Source of the DNA: Nocardioides marmorisolisilvae
Lineage (GTDB): Bacteria; Actinomycetota; Actinomycetes; Propionibacteriales; Nocardioidaceae
Assembly (NCBI RefSeq): GCF_003725775.1
Contig: NZ_RJSG01000002.1
Span: forward strand, 372,001-436,000
Length of the DNA stretch: 64,000 bases
Reading direction: 5' to 3'
The notes under the pieces are model-generated. The model saw nothing but the letters and a program-made list of their open reading frames with translations. It searched no databases and had not been told where the DNA came from. A program made the position numbers and the translations under genes. Below are positions 49,366 to 59,259 of the stretch, one piece after another (within the stretch, counting starts at the first letter, position 1; the number at the start of each line of letters is the position of its first letter).

Positions 49366-49821
49366 CTAACCGCCGAAGGTGCTCCGGCACGGACGGCGTC
49401 GCAGCGCTGCGACGTAGTCGTCAGGGGCGTCCGCGGCCTCGGCCGAGTCGGCCAGCGTGCCCAGGTACGTCGCCGAGGGGAGCCCGCCTTCGAAGGCGTC
49501 CAGCACGTAGACCCAGGCCACGACCTCCTCGGTCAGGGTCGAGACCCGGACCTTGGTCTTGCGGTAGAGCCCGGTGTCCGCGGACTCCCAGCCGTCGAGG
49601 TTGGCCATGTCCTCGTCGGTGACGTCGTAGACCGCGACGAAGACCTGCTCGAAGGGGTCCTGCACGATCGTGCCCAGGGCGCCGTCCCAGCCGTGGTCCT
49701 CGCCGCCGAAGGTCAGCCGCCAGCCCTGGAGCCACCCGGTCCCGTGCAGCGGGGAGTGCGGGCACCGCTCGCTCATGCGCGCGGGATCCAGATTGGTCCC
49801 GTAGGCGGCGTACAGGGTCAC
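49366..49821 (-). CDS. Gamma-glutamylcyclotransferase-like (GGCT) protein
   Basis: The 151-residue protein has the GGCT fold: [18 protein letters not shown] near the start is the YGSN-type substrate loop, followed by [17 protein letters not shown] and [14 protein letters not shown]. The glutamate of the catalytic region is probably E78 or nearby. Relatives turn gamma-glutamyl peptides into 5-oxoproline, though many bacterial members have no proven substrate. GTG 49821 lies six bases after TACCCT (49833-49828). Confidence 0.82.
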   Translation of the reverse strand: MTLYAAYGTNLDPARMSERCPHSPLHGTGWLQGWRLTFGGEDHGWDGALGTIVQDPFEQVFVAVYDVTDEDMANLDGWESADTGLYRKTKVRVSTLTEEVVAWVYVLDAFEGGLPSATYLGTLADSAEAADAPDDYVAALRRRPCRSTFGG

Positions 49822-49875
49822 GGGTCAAGGGTAGGGGAGTCGGCAGGTCCGCGGACGTGCGACACAATGGCGTCC

Positions 49876-51267
49876 GTGACGCGAGTGGTGATCATCGGAG
49901 GCGGTCCCGGCGGCTACGAGTCCGCCCTGGTGGCGGCCCAACTGGGTGCCGAGGTCGTGGTCGTCGACTCCGACGGACTCGGTGGCTCCGCCGTGCTGAC
50001 CGACTGCGTGCCCAGCAAGACGCTGATCGCCACCGCCGAGCTGATGACCGACATGGCCACGGCTCCCGAGCTCGGCATCGGCCTCGCCGACCCGTCCTCG
50101 GCCGCAGCGCAGGTCGAGGTCGACCTCGCTCGCGTCAACGCCCGGGTTCTGGCCCTGGCCGCCGAGCAGTCCGAGGACATCGGGAACCGGCTGGAGCGCG
50201 AGGGCGTCCGCGTCGTCGTGGGTCGCGGCCGGCTCGACGGTCCCGAGCGCGTGGTCGTCACCGGCGAGGAGGGCGTGATCGAGGAGATCGACGCCGACGC
50301 CGTCCTGGTGGCCACCGGTGCGGCCCCGCGAACACTGCCGACCGCGGAGCCCGACGGCGAGCGGATCCTGACCTGGGAGCAGGTCTACAACCTCACCGAG
50401 ATGCCCGAGAAGCTGATCGTGGTCGGCTCCGGTGTCACCGGCGCCGAGTTCGCCAGCGCCTACCTCGCGCTCGGCATCGAGGTCGTCCTGGTCTCCTCGC
50501 GGGACCGGGTGCTGCCCGGCGAGGACGCCGACGCCGCTGAGGTGCTCGAGCAGGTGCTCACCCGTCGCGGCATGAACGTGATGGGCAAGTCCCGGATGGA
50601 GTCGGTCACCCGCGACGGCGACACCGTCACGGTCGCGCTCACCGACGGCCGCTCGGTCACCGGGTCGCACTGCCTGCTCGCGCTCGGCTCGGTGCCGAAC
50701 ACTGCGGGCCTGGGCCTGGAGTCGGCCGGGGTCAAGACCGACGACGGCGGCTTCATCGTGGTCGACCGGGTCTCGCGCACCAGTGCCCGGGGTGTGTACG
50801 CCGCGGGCGACTGCACCGGCGTGCTGATGCTGGCCTCGGTCGCCGCCATGCAGGGCCGGATCGCGATGTGGCACTTCCTCGGCGACGCGGTCGCGCCGCT
50901 GGACCTGAAGAAGGTCTCCTCGAACGTCTTCACCGCGCCCGAGATCGCAACCGTCGGCTGGTCCCAGCAGGCCGTCGACGCCGGGGAGATCGTCGCGGAG
51001 TCGGTGACCCTGCAGCTCGCGGGCAACCCGCGGGCGAAGATGCAGGGCGTCCGCGACGGCTTCGTGAAGCTGTTCTGCCGCCCGGGCACCGGGATCGTCG
51101 TCGGCGGCGTGGTCGTGGGACCGCGGGCCAGCGAGCTGATCCACCCGGTCTCGCTCGCGGTGGCTGAGTCGCTGACCGCCGACCAGGTGGCCAACGCGTT
51201 CACCGTCTACCCGTCCAACAGCGGGTCGGTCGCGGAGGCGGCTCGGCGTTTGCACCACCCGCGTTGA
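49876..51267 (+). CDS. lpdA: NAD(P)H-quinone reductase LpdA-type flavoprotein
   Basis: The 463-residue member of the pyridine nucleotide-disulfide oxidoreductase family is closest to mycobacterial LpdA (Rv3303c). FAD binding is by GGGPGG (8-13), NAD(P) binding by GSGVTGAEF and FAD again by GVYAAGDCTG. The redox-active pair CxxxxC is broken: the first cysteine position is A39, and only C44 (TDCVPSK) remains. It is therefore not a lipoamide dehydrogenase but a quinone or dye reductase, as for LpdA. GTG 49876 is chosen because CACAAT (49863-49868) is 7 nt upstream and Rv3303c starts at the same place; ATG 49867 is an alternative. Confidence 0.9.
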   Translation: MTRVVIIGGGPGGYESALVAAQLGAEVVVVDSDGLGGSAVLTDCVPSKTLIATAELMTDMATAPELGIGLADPSSAAAQVEVDLARVNARVLALAAEQSEDIGNRLEREGVRVVVGRGRLDGPERVVVTGEEGVIEEIDADAVLVATGAAPRTLPTAEPDGERILTWEQVYNLTEMPEKLIVVGSGVTGAEFASAYLALGIEVVLVSSRDRVLPGEDADAAEVLEQVLTRRGMNVMGKSRMESVTRDGDTVTVALTDGRSVTGSHCLLALGSVPNTAGLGLESAGVKTDDGGFIVVDRVSRTSARGVYAAGDCTGVLMLASVAAMQGRIAMWHFLGDAVAPLDLKKVSSNVFTAPEIATVGWSQQAVDAGEIVAESVTLQLAGNPRAKMQGVRDGFVKLFCRPGTGIVVGGVVVGPRASELIHPVSLAVAESLTADQVANAFTVYPSNSGSVAEAARRLHHPR

Positions 51268-51288
51268 GCGGTCGCCTACCCTGGCTGC

Positions 51289-52509
51289 ATGCGTTCTCGG
51301 TTCACTCTGGTTCTCACCCTTCTCGTCAGCACCACGTTCCTCGGTGCGGCGCCCGCCCACGCGGACGAGCCCAAGGTCTCGGTCTACGGGACCACGACGT
51401 TCACGGGGCACGGGTTCGGCCACGGACGCGGCATGTCCCAGTACGGCGCACGCGGTCGGGCCATCAAGGCGTGGAAGGCCTCGTCGATCCTGAACTTCTA
51501 CTACCCGGGGACCACGCTCTCGAACGCGAGCGGGGACATCCGGATCTGGCTGAAGGGTGACATCGACAGCGACACGATCGTGCTGCCCAAGGCCGGCCTC
51601 TCGATCACCGACTCCGCGACCGGCAAGACCTACAAGCTGCCGACCACGATCGGCGCGACCTCGTGGCGGTTGACCGGCAGCGGTGCGAGCTCGGGCTTCA
51701 AGCTGAGCTACTCGAAGAACGGCTGGCACAGCTACCTCCCTGGTGGCCACTCGCTCTCGGGCTACGGGGAGTTCCGGACGTCGGCGTACACGATCACGGT
51801 GAAGATGCCCGGGGGCAACAAGAGCTACCGGGGCGCGATCCAGCGCCGCAACGGCCACACCATCAACCGCACCAGCTTCGACAGCTACGTCAAGGGTGTC
51901 GTGGCCGCCGAGATGCCGCCGACCTGGCCGATGGAGGCGCTGAAGTCGCAGGCGATCGCCGCGCGGACGTTCGGTGCCTACTCGAAGGCGACGAGCTCGG
52001 GGCCGAGCGACACCTGGAACGTCGACGACACCACGAACTACCAGGTCTACGGCGGCCTCGCCGCGGAGACGAGCCGGACCAACCAGGCCGTCGTCGGAAC
52101 CGCCGGCAAGATCCTGACCTACGCCGGAGCGCCGGACAACGGCGGCCCGGCGTACACGCAGTTCTCCTCCTCGAACGGCGGCTGGACCGTCGCCGGCGAC
52201 ACCAAGCCGTACCTGGTCGCTGCGCAGGACACCTACGAGCAGTACGGGAGCAACCCGTACGCGAACTGGACCTACGCGCCCTCGCAGTCGACCCTGCAGA
52301 CCAAGCTCGAGGCCCTCGCCTCGGACAAGGGCACCGACATCGGGACCCTGAAGTACCTCCAGGTCGTCGATCGGGACGGGCACGGCGAGTGGGGCGGCCG
52401 CGTGCTGGACATCCGGCTGATCGGCACGAAGGCCAGCATCGTCGTCGGCGGCTCGGACCTGCGGTTCGCGATCGGGCTCCGCTCGACCTGGTTCCAACTA
52501 GCCCCCTGA
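51289..52509 (+). CDS. Secreted SpoIID/LytB-domain protein
   Basis: The 406-residue exported protein has a signal peptide of about 25 residues ending APAHA. The N-terminal GHGFGHGRGMSQYGARGRA motif and the central SYVKGVVAAEMPPTWPMEAL and AIAARTFG segments are typical of the SpoIID/LytB family, which acts on peptidoglycan. In spore formers SpoIID is a lytic transglycosylase; non-sporulating actinobacteria carry such genes with unproven roles in wall remodelling. ATG 51289 lies six bases after TACCCT (51277-51282), giving a leaderless mRNA despite only 21 nt to lpdA. Confidence 0.9.
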   Translation: MRSRFTLVLTLLVSTTFLGAAPAHADEPKVSVYGTTTFTGHGFGHGRGMSQYGARGRAIKAWKASSILNFYYPGTTLSNASGDIRIWLKGDIDSDTIVLPKAGLSITDSATGKTYKLPTTIGATSWRLTGSGASSGFKLSYSKNGWHSYLPGGHSLSGYGEFRTSAYTITVKMPGGNKSYRGAIQRRNGHTINRTSFDSYVKGVVAAEMPPTWPMEALKSQAIAARTFGAYSKATSSGPSDTWNVDDTTNYQVYGGLAAETSRTNQAVVGTAGKILTYAGAPDNGGPAYTQFSSSNGGWTVAGDTKPYLVAAQDTYEQYGSNPYANWTYAPSQSTLQTKLEALASDKGTDIGTLKYLQVVDRDGHGEWGGRVLDIRLIGTKASIVVGGSDLRFAIGLRSTWFQLAP

Positions 52510-52533
52510 CCCCCGGGGCTCTACGGTTCGTCC

Positions 52534-53334
<801 letters not shown>

Positions 53335-54234
53335 CGGCGTACGGGGCCGGCACGTCCGAGACCCCGGGCATGCTGACCCGTCCGTGCCGGAGGTGGTGCC
53401 GCTCGGTCGCCGCGACCGCGCGGTAGAAGTCCTTCGAAGGGCCGGACAGCAGGGCGGTCCGCGGCAGCCCCGGCGCAGCGTGGGCGATCCTGCTGCCGCG
53501 GGCGATCGTCCGGAACGCCAGCTCCTGGGCCGGGGTCCAACGGAGCCCGAACAGGTCGCGCACCGGTACCGGCAGGCTGCCGACGACCACGGTGGCCAGC
53601 GCCGGTGAGCCGATCATCGCCGGCCCGGGCAGCGGGTAGCCCGCGGTTCCGGCGAGGTAGGAGCCGACCAGCCGGGCCTCCTCGGTCAGGAACACCTCCC
53701 CGTTGACCAGGCGGGCGTCCATCCGGGCCCGGAACTCGGCGTACGTCGTCGGCGCGGCGTCGCGGGGCATCCCGAACAGGCACGCCCAGTCGACGAAGTC
53801 GGCCAGCAGCGCCTCGCGCTCGCCGGTGCTGAGACGTCGGACCAGCAGGTCGTGCATCACCTCGACGGAGTCGAGGGCGAACGCGGCCGTCATCCACATC
53901 AGGTCGCCCCGCCCGGCGTCGTACGGGGTGCCCAGCGGGGCGTGCACGCCGCCATCGACCTGGGTGGTCCCGACCACCGACGCGTGCTTACGTGCGGTGA
54001 ACAGCAGCGCCTTGTCGGCCTCCTCCTTGCTGCCGAGGAACACCGCCTCGAACAACCGGGCCGTCAGCGCCAGCCGGGTCCACGGGGTCTCCCGGTGGGT
54101 GGTGTGCTGGGCCGTGCCGACGAAGAGCACCGGGTGGGTCGCGCCGACGACCAGGGCCCGCTGGCCCCAGGTGAGGCCGACCGCCCGTTGCCGGAGGGCC
54201 CGGACGGCGATCGAGGTCTCCGGGAAGTACCCGG

Positions 54235-55443
54235 TCACGCGGGGACCTCGGCGATCGGGGGTCGGCTCCCGGCGTACTGGAGTCGTTCCATCCGGACCAG
54301 GGCCCGCTCGGCGCGCCGGTCCAGGATCCGCTTCCCGCCGGGGAGGCGTCCGACCAGGTGCGACCAGAAGACGTTGGAGGCCACCCGGTACGCCGGGTAC
54401 CAGGGCGGGCGTGCCGGCTGGCCGACGTCCTTCATCCCGATGCCGAGGTTGAGGTAGGTCGCCATGCTCAACGACCGCTCCCGCTCGTACCAGCGGCGCA
54501 GCGGGCTGATGCCAGGGGCGTTGTCGTGCATGGTGATCAGCCCGGACCCGAGCTGGACCGAGGCGGGCTCGGGGGCCGAGAAGCCGGCGATCACGTTGGC
54601 CAGCACCCGCCGGCCCTGGCGCTCGGTGTGGGGCAGCCACCGCTCCGGGACGCCCATCAGCCAGCCGACGTAGGACCAGAGGTGCATGATCGCCGCGGCG
54701 TCCTCGCGCGGGATCCGGATGCCGAGGGCACGGGCCTGGAGCAGGTAGCTGGTGCTGAAGGAGCCGATGGTGCCGGCGCGGTCGTGGTCGTTGATCGGGA
54801 CGCCGCGGAACTCCCACTCCCAGGACGGGTCGCGCTCGAGCTGGTAGTTCACGAAGGCGTGCATCACCCGCACGTGCACCGAGAGGCGCCATCCCTCGCC
54901 GTCGCGCGCCATGCCTCCCGGGGCGGTGCAGGCCAGCCACCACTGGCCGGTCTCGCCGACCCGGTTCAGGGTGTCGTCGAAGCGGCCGGTGCGGACCAGC
55001 GGCTGGAGGGCACCGCCGGAGCGGTAGCCACCGAGCAGTGACCCGAAGGCGAGGATGTCGAAGCCGTCCTTCCCGATCCGACGGGCCGCCGCAGCTCCCT
55101 GCTCGAGGAGTGCGTCGTCGACCCAGTCCGGGCGGTGCTCGACGCGGTCGAAGAACGCGACCAGAGCAGGGTGGGGGTCGGGGACCGCGTCGAGGCCGCC
55201 GGCCATCGCCGCGCGGACCTGCGGCATCGTCAGCGCGTGCTCCTCGCGGACGGCCCGAACCAGGTCGTCGGCGAGCTGGTCGCGGCTCAGCAGCCCGCCG
55301 ACCAGGTCCTCCAGCTCCTCGCCGCGCATCCGCGCGTGGGGACCCGCGAGCGCGAACATCGGCTTGGCGAAGCGCTCGGACCAGTCGCGGGCCGCGCCGT
55401 AGCGCGTGGGGACGGAGCGGACGTCGGTGGCCTCTGCGGTCAT
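54235..55443 (-). CDS. MpaB-like oxygenase (DUF2236-related), copy 3
   Basis: The 402-residue larger relative has WVDDALLEQGAAAARRIGKDG, FGSLLGGYRSGGALQPLVRTGRF, VRVMHAFVNYQLERD and an IMHLWSYVGWLMGVPERWLP segment. These regions are characteristic of the latex-clearing/MpaB group with haem-binding histidine candidates. It is the first gene of a two-gene message with copy 2. ATG 55443 lies six bases after TATCGT (55455-55450), and the six bases themselves read AGGAGC, a ribosome-binding-like string, so either start mode is possible. The divergent TetR gene probably controls it. Confidence 0.78.
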   Translation of the reverse strand: MTAEATDVRSVPTRYGAARDWSERFAKPMFALAGPHARMRGEELEDLVGGLLSRDQLADDLVRAVREEHALTMPQVRAAMAGGLDAVPDPHPALVAFFDRVEHRPDWVDDALLEQGAAAARRIGKDGFDILAFGSLLGGYRSGGALQPLVRTGRFDDTLNRVGETGQWWLACTAPGGMARDGEGWRLSVHVRVMHAFVNYQLERDPSWEWEFRGVPINDHDRAGTIGSFSTSYLLQARALGIRIPREDAAAIMHLWSYVGWLMGVPERWLPHTERQGRRVLANVIAGFSAPEPASVQLGSGLITMHDNAPGISPLRRWYERERSLSMATYLNLGIGMKDVGQPARPPWYPAYRVASNVFWSHLVGRLPGGKRILDRRAERALVRMERLQYAGSRPPIAEVPA

Positions 55444-55449
55444 GCTCCT

Positions 55450-55472
55450 ACGATAAGATGAGTAAATGCTCA
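55450..55472. promoter_or_regulatory. MpaB-operon promoter and TetR operator candidate
   Basis: The -10 box TATCGT (55455-55450, minus) serves the MpaB-like operon. Next to it, in the spacer, TGAG-TAAATG-CTCA (55459-55472) forms a near-perfect dyad of the size TetR proteins recognise, between the operon and the divergent regulator gene. Confidence 0.5.
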
Positions 55473-55503
55473 GGTTCTACTCGCGTTTTCCCGGAGTGTC
55501 GTG

Positions 55504-56109
55504 ATGGCGACCTCCCGCCGCAGAGCGCCCGTCCAGGAGCGGTCGCGGGCGATGGTCGAGCAGATCCTCGAGGCCGCGACTCGCGTTCTGAGCAGCTCCG
55601 GATACGCCCAGATGAGCACCAACCGGATCGCCGACGAGGCCGAGGTGAGCGTGGGGTCGCTCTACCGGTACTTCGGCGACAAGGAGGAGATCTTCGACGA
55701 GCTCCGGGCCCGGGCGACCGACGAGATCATGCGCGAGCTCACCGACGCGATCGTCCGCGCCTCCGGTCAGCCGCCGATGGTCGGCGTCCGCGGACTGGTG
55801 GCCGCCCTGGTCGGCTCGCTGCAGCGGCACGAGGCTGTGGCGCGGGCCCTGGTCAACGAGATGCCGATGGGCACCCAGGCCAACGTGCTGCCCGAGATCG
55901 AGCGGACGCTGGCGCAGTTCACCCGGATGTACGCCGCTCAGCAGGCGCCGCACCTGTCGGCCGCCGAGCTCGACGCCCGGATCTACCTGGCGATGGGCAT
56001 CACGCTGAACAGCTGCCTGCGGATCGCGCTGGAGCGACCGCCGGAGCTGGACGAGGACCACCTGATCGACCTGGTGGCCGGGATGCTGGCGCTGGGACTC
56101 AGCGCGTAG
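55504..56109 (+). CDS. TetR-family regulator divergent from the MpaB-like operon
   Basis: The 201-residue protein has its helix-turn-helix at residues about 34-60 (NRIADEAEVSVGSLYRYFGDKEE), preceded by ATRVLSSSGYAQMST. The C-terminal ligand-binding part is helical. ATG 55504 with GGAG 7 nt before is chosen; GTG 55501 is adjacent in frame. The dyad at 55459-55472 is the likely site of repression of both genes. It is convergent with the biotin carboxylase gene 3 nt away. Confidence 0.9.
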   Translation: MATSRRRAPVQERSRAMVEQILEAATRVLSSSGYAQMSTNRIADEAEVSVGSLYRYFGDKEEIFDELRARATDEIMRELTDAIVRASGQPPMVGVRGLVAALVGSLQRHEAVARALVNEMPMGTQANVLPEIERTLAQFTRMYAAQQAPHLSAAELDARIYLAMGITLNSCLRIALERPPELDEDHLIDLVAGMLALGLSA

Positions 56110-56112
56110 GCG

Positions 56113-57909
56113 CTACTCGGCGGACTTGATCTCGCAGAGGACCTCGCCGTTGCCGACGGTGGCGCCGACCTCGGCGGTCAGGCCGGTGATGGTGCCGGCC
56201 TTGTGCGCCTTCAGCGGCTGCTCCATCTTCATCGCCTCCAGGACCACGACCACGTCGCCCTCGGCGACCTCAGCGCCCTCCTCGACGGCGACCTTGACGA
56301 TGGTGCCCTGCATCGGGCTGGTCACCGAGTCGCCGGATGCCGCAGCGCCGGCCTTCTTGCCCGCCGCGCGCTTCGGCTTCTTGGCCGCCGCGGGAGCAGC
56401 CGAGCCGATGCCACCGAGACCAGCGGGCAGGACGACCTCGAGACGGCGACCGCCGACCTCGACGGTGACCTTCTGCCGCTCGCCGGCCTCTTCAGCCTCG
56501 CCGGCCGCGCCGCCGTACGGCGTGATGGTGTTGTTGAAGTCGGTCTCGATCCAGGTCGTGTAGACGTCGAACGAGCCCTCGCCGGAAGGGTTGGACGCAC
56601 CGACCCAGGCGGGGTCGTTGACGATGACCTCATCGAAGGTCAGGGCGGTGGGCATGCCGTCGACCTCGAACTCGGAGATCGCGCGCCGGGAGCGCTCGAT
56701 CGCCTGCGTGCGGTCGCGACCGGTGACGATGAGCTTCGCGATCAGGGAGTCGAAGGCGCCGGGGACGGTCTCGCCCACGGCGTAGCCACCGTCGACGCGG
56801 ACGCCCGGGCCCTGCGGCGGGTTCCACTTGGTCAGCGTGCCGGGGGCGGGCATGAAGTTGTTGCCGCCGTCCTCGGCGTTGATCCGGTACTCGATCGAGT
56901 GGCCGCGGATCTCCGGGTCGCCGTACCCGAGCTCCTCGCCCGCGGCGATGCGGAACATCTCGCGGACCAGGTCGATCCCGGTGACCTCTTCCGAGACGCA
57001 GTGCTCGACCTGGAGGCGGGTGTTGACCTCGAGGAAGGAGATGGTGCCGTCAGCGGCGACCAGGAACTCGCAGGTGCCTGCGCCGACGTACTTGGCCTCG
57101 CGCAGGATCGCCTTCGAGGACTCGTAGAGGCGCTGGTTCTGCTCGTCGGTCAGGAACGGCGCCGGGGCCTCCTCGACGAGCTTCTGGTGGCGGCGCTGGA
57201 GCGAGCAGTCGCGGGTGGAGACCACCACGACGTTGCCGTGCGCGTCGGCCAGGCACTGGGTCTCGACGTGGCGCGGCTTGTCCAGGAACTTCTCGACCAG
57301 GCACTCACCGCGACCGAAGGCGCTGATCGCCTCACGGGTCGCCGATTCGTAGAGCTCGGGGATCTCCTCGAGCGTGCGGGCGACCTTGAGGCCGCGACCG
57401 CCGCCGCCGAAGACCGCCTTGATGGCGACCGGGAGGCCGTGCTCCTTCGCGAACGCGACGATCTCGTCGGCGTCCTTGACCGCGTCCTTCAGGCCCGGGG
57501 CCAGCGGCGCGCCGGCGGCCAGGGCGATCTGCTTGGCCTTGGCCTTGTCGCCGAGGCCCTCGATCGCGGCGGGGGAGGGGCCGATCCAGATCAGGCCGGC
57601 GTCGAGGACGGCCTGCGCGAAGTCGGCGTTCTCGGCGAGGAAGCCGTAGCCCGGGTGCACGGAGTCGGCGCCGGAGGTCTTCGCGACGTCGATGATCTTG
57701 GCGATGTCGAGGTAGGTCTCGGCCGGGGTGGCGCCGCCCAGCGAGTAGGCCTCGTCGGCCAGCCGGACGAACTGCGCGTCGCGATCGGGCTCGGCGTACA
57801 CCGCCACGCTGCCGATGCCGGCGTCCTTGCAGGCGCGGATGACGCGCACTGCGATCTCACCACGGTTGGCGATCAGAACCTTCTGCAAACCGGTCACGGG
57901 CACGCTCAC
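56113..57909 (-). CDS. Acyl-CoA carboxylase alpha subunit (biotin carboxylase + BCCP), AccA3-like
   Basis: The 598-residue protein has a biotin carboxylase domain (residues 8-450: [28 protein letters not shown] loop, [12 protein letters not shown]) and a C-terminal biotinyl domain with biotin lysine in EAMKMEQPL, joined by an alanine/lysine-rich linker. It carboxylates biotin for acetyl-CoA or propionyl-CoA carboxylases. The beta and epsilon partners are at 62898 and 62680. Its product methylmalonyl-CoA (via propionyl-CoA) enters mutAB. A -10 box TAGACT is at 57942-57937. GTG 57909 is taken; GTG 57903 or 57897 are alternatives. Confidence 0.93.
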   Translation of the reverse strand: MSVPVTGLQKVLIANRGEIAVRVIRACKDAGIGSVAVYAEPDRDAQFVRLADEAYSLGGATPAETYLDIAKIIDVAKTSGADSVHPGYGFLAENADFAQAVLDAGLIWIGPSPAAIEGLGDKAKAKQIALAAGAPLAPGLKDAVKDADEIVAFAKEHGLPVAIKAVFGGGGRGLKVARTLEEIPELYESATREAISAFGRGECLVEKFLDKPRHVETQCLADAHGNVVVVSTRDCSLQRRHQKLVEEAPAPFLTDEQNQRLYESSKAILREAKYVGAGTCEFLVAADGTISFLEVNTRLQVEHCVSEEVTGIDLVREMFRIAAGEELGYGDPEIRGHSIEYRINAEDGGNNFMPAPGTLTKWNPPQGPGVRVDGGYAVGETVPGAFDSLIAKLIVTGRDRTQAIERSRRAISEFEVDGMPTALTFDEVIVNDPAWVGASNPSGEGSFDVYTTWIETDFNNTITPYGGAAGEAEEAGERQKVTVEVGGRRLEVVLPAGLGGIGSAAPAAAKKPKRAAGKKAGAAASGDSVTSPMQGTIVKVAVEEGAEVAEGDVVVVLEAMKMEQPLKAHKAGTITGLTAEVGATVGNGEVLCEIKSAE

Positions 57910-57985
57910 TCCTGGTGTCTTCTCGAATCCTCCGGGAGTCTATTGGTCGGCTCGGAGTGGTCGTGCCGGGGTCTCAGTTACCGGC

Positions 57986-58744
57986 TCATGCCGCCTGTCC
58001 GGGCGCAGCGTCCGGGTCCCAGCGTTCGAAGCCGAGACTGGTGCCGGGAACCGGCTTGCCGCCGACCACCGCCTTGAGGCGCTCGACCGCGGCCGTGCAC
58101 ACGGCTGCAGCCTTGTCGTCCACGGAGCGGTCGCCGGAGACGACGGTGGTCAGGGTGACGTTGTTGCCCACCCGGACCACGTTCGAGGTCATGCTGATCG
58201 TCAACCTCGCGGCGCGGGAGCGGAGGTAGCCGGTGGCCGAGACGTTGAGCTCGTCGTCCACCGCCCCGCCCAGGCGCTTGTCGTCCTGACGCACCTCGAG
58301 CACCCACCGGAGGGAGTCGACGTCCGCGTCGACCCGGGTGCAGCTCGCGAGCGCCTTCCGGAAGGCGGGGACGGCTACCGCTGCCTCGCGCTCGGTGCCG
58401 AAGGTCGCGACCGACGACCTGATGATCGGGTAGTCGTGGTTCGAGCCGGCGCTGATCACGACCTGCTGCTCGCGCACCGGAACCGACTCCCAGGTGATCG
58501 CGTCCAGGGGCTTGAGGCACCCGGGACCGCGGTCGTTCACGTTGAGCCCCGGGTTCGAGGGCGAGTACCGCGCCACGAAGTCGGTGCCGATGACCTCCGG
58601 GGTCAGCAGTGCCTCGCGCACCGCGTCCTCGCCGAGGCTTCGAGCTGCGGTCGTCGACGGCGCCGATCCGGGGGAGTGCGCCGGCGACCCGCCGCAGCCC
58701 GCGAGGACCAGCAGCCCGGCGGCCACCGCCGCGATCAGCCGCAA
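57986..58744 (-). CDS. Putative lipoprotein, unknown function
   Basis: The 252-residue exported lipoprotein has signal RLIAAVAAGLLVLAGC with lipidated Cys at about residue 18, followed by a Ser/Thr/Pro-rich stretch and a folded domain of about 200 residues. Lone Cys residues (GCLKPL, SCTRVD, VCTAAV) may form disulfides. It resembles sensor-domain-like or PknH-like lipoproteins of actinobacteria only in outline. TTG 58744 follows 2 nt after the stop of the upstream membrane protein gene, so the two are coupled. Confidence 0.68.
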   Translation of the reverse strand: MRLIAAVAAGLLVLAGCGGSPAHSPGSAPSTTAARSLGEDAVREALLTPEVIGTDFVARYSPSNPGLNVNDRGPGCLKPLDAITWESVPVREQQVVISAGSNHDYPIIRSSVATFGTEREAAVAVPAFRKALASCTRVDADVDSLRWVLEVRQDDKRLGGAVDDELNVSATGYLRSRAARLTISMTSNVVRVGNNVTLTTVVSGDRSVDDKAAAVCTAAVERLKAVVGGKPVPGTSLGFERWDPDAAPGQAA

Positions 58745-58746
58745 GC

Positions 58747-59196
58747 TCAGCTGCCCGGCTTGTAGACCATCAGGAAGATGATCGCGGCGAAGATCAGCCC
58801 GACGAGCCCGCCGCAGGAGGCGACCCGGGCGGTCAGCCCGTCGACGCCCACGCCGTTGGTGATGTTCACGGTCGCCTGCTGCAGGGTCGGCACGATCACG
58901 CCGAGGGTCAGACCGAGCGCGACCAGCCAGAGCACCAGCGAGCCCCAGATGAACGGGTCGCCCATGTCCGCGACCTTGCCCGGGCCGTACGGGTTGTCCA
59001 TCGACATCAGCCCGAAGCCGAAGACGATCACTCCGACCGAGGCGTAGGAGTACAGCGTCGCGATCCGTGCGGAGGCAGCGGTGGCCGCTCCGTCCCCGGT
59101 GCGCAGGCCGCGCGAGGCGGTCGTGGTGGCGTGGACCAGCGGGCCGATCGCGAAGACGGCGGCGAGCAGGTGCAGGGCGAGGAAGATCTTGAACAC
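58747..59196 (-). CDS. Four-helix membrane protein (DUF2269-like)
   Basis: The 149-residue membrane protein has hydrophobic helices at about residues 2-22, 48-68, 80-104 and 125-145 and a conserved-looking ALHLLAAVFAIGPLVHA start. The outline matches small DUF2269-type integral membrane proteins, function unknown. GTG 59196 lies six bases after TAGCCT (59208-59203). It shares a 63-bp promoter region with the divergent acyl-CoA dehydrogenase gene and is followed by a lipoprotein gene. Confidence 0.72.
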   Translation of the reverse strand: MFKIFLALHLLAAVFAIGPLVHATTTASRGLRTGDGAATAASARIATLYSYASVGVIVFGFGLMSMDNPYGPGKVADMGDPFIWGSLVLWLVALGLTLGVIVPTLQQATVNITNGVGVDGLTARVASCGGLVGLIFAAIIFLMVYKPGS

Positions 59197-59202
59197 GTGA
59201 GG

Positions 59203-59253
59203 AGGCTAACGCGGGACGTCGGGTTAACAAACGTTAACCTCCTGGCTTACGAT
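59203..59253. promoter_or_regulatory. Divergent leaderless promoters sharing a palindromic operator
   Basis: -10 TAGCCT (59208-59203, minus) and TACGAT (59248-59253, plus) each lie six bases from a start codon. The perfect repeat GGTTAAC-AAAC-GTTAACC (59222-59239) sits where both -35 elements should be, so one protein bound here would block both genes. A TetR- or FadR-type fatty-acid regulator is a reasonable guess given the acyl-CoA dehydrogenase. Confidence 0.6.
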
Positions 59254-59259
59254 GGGTCC

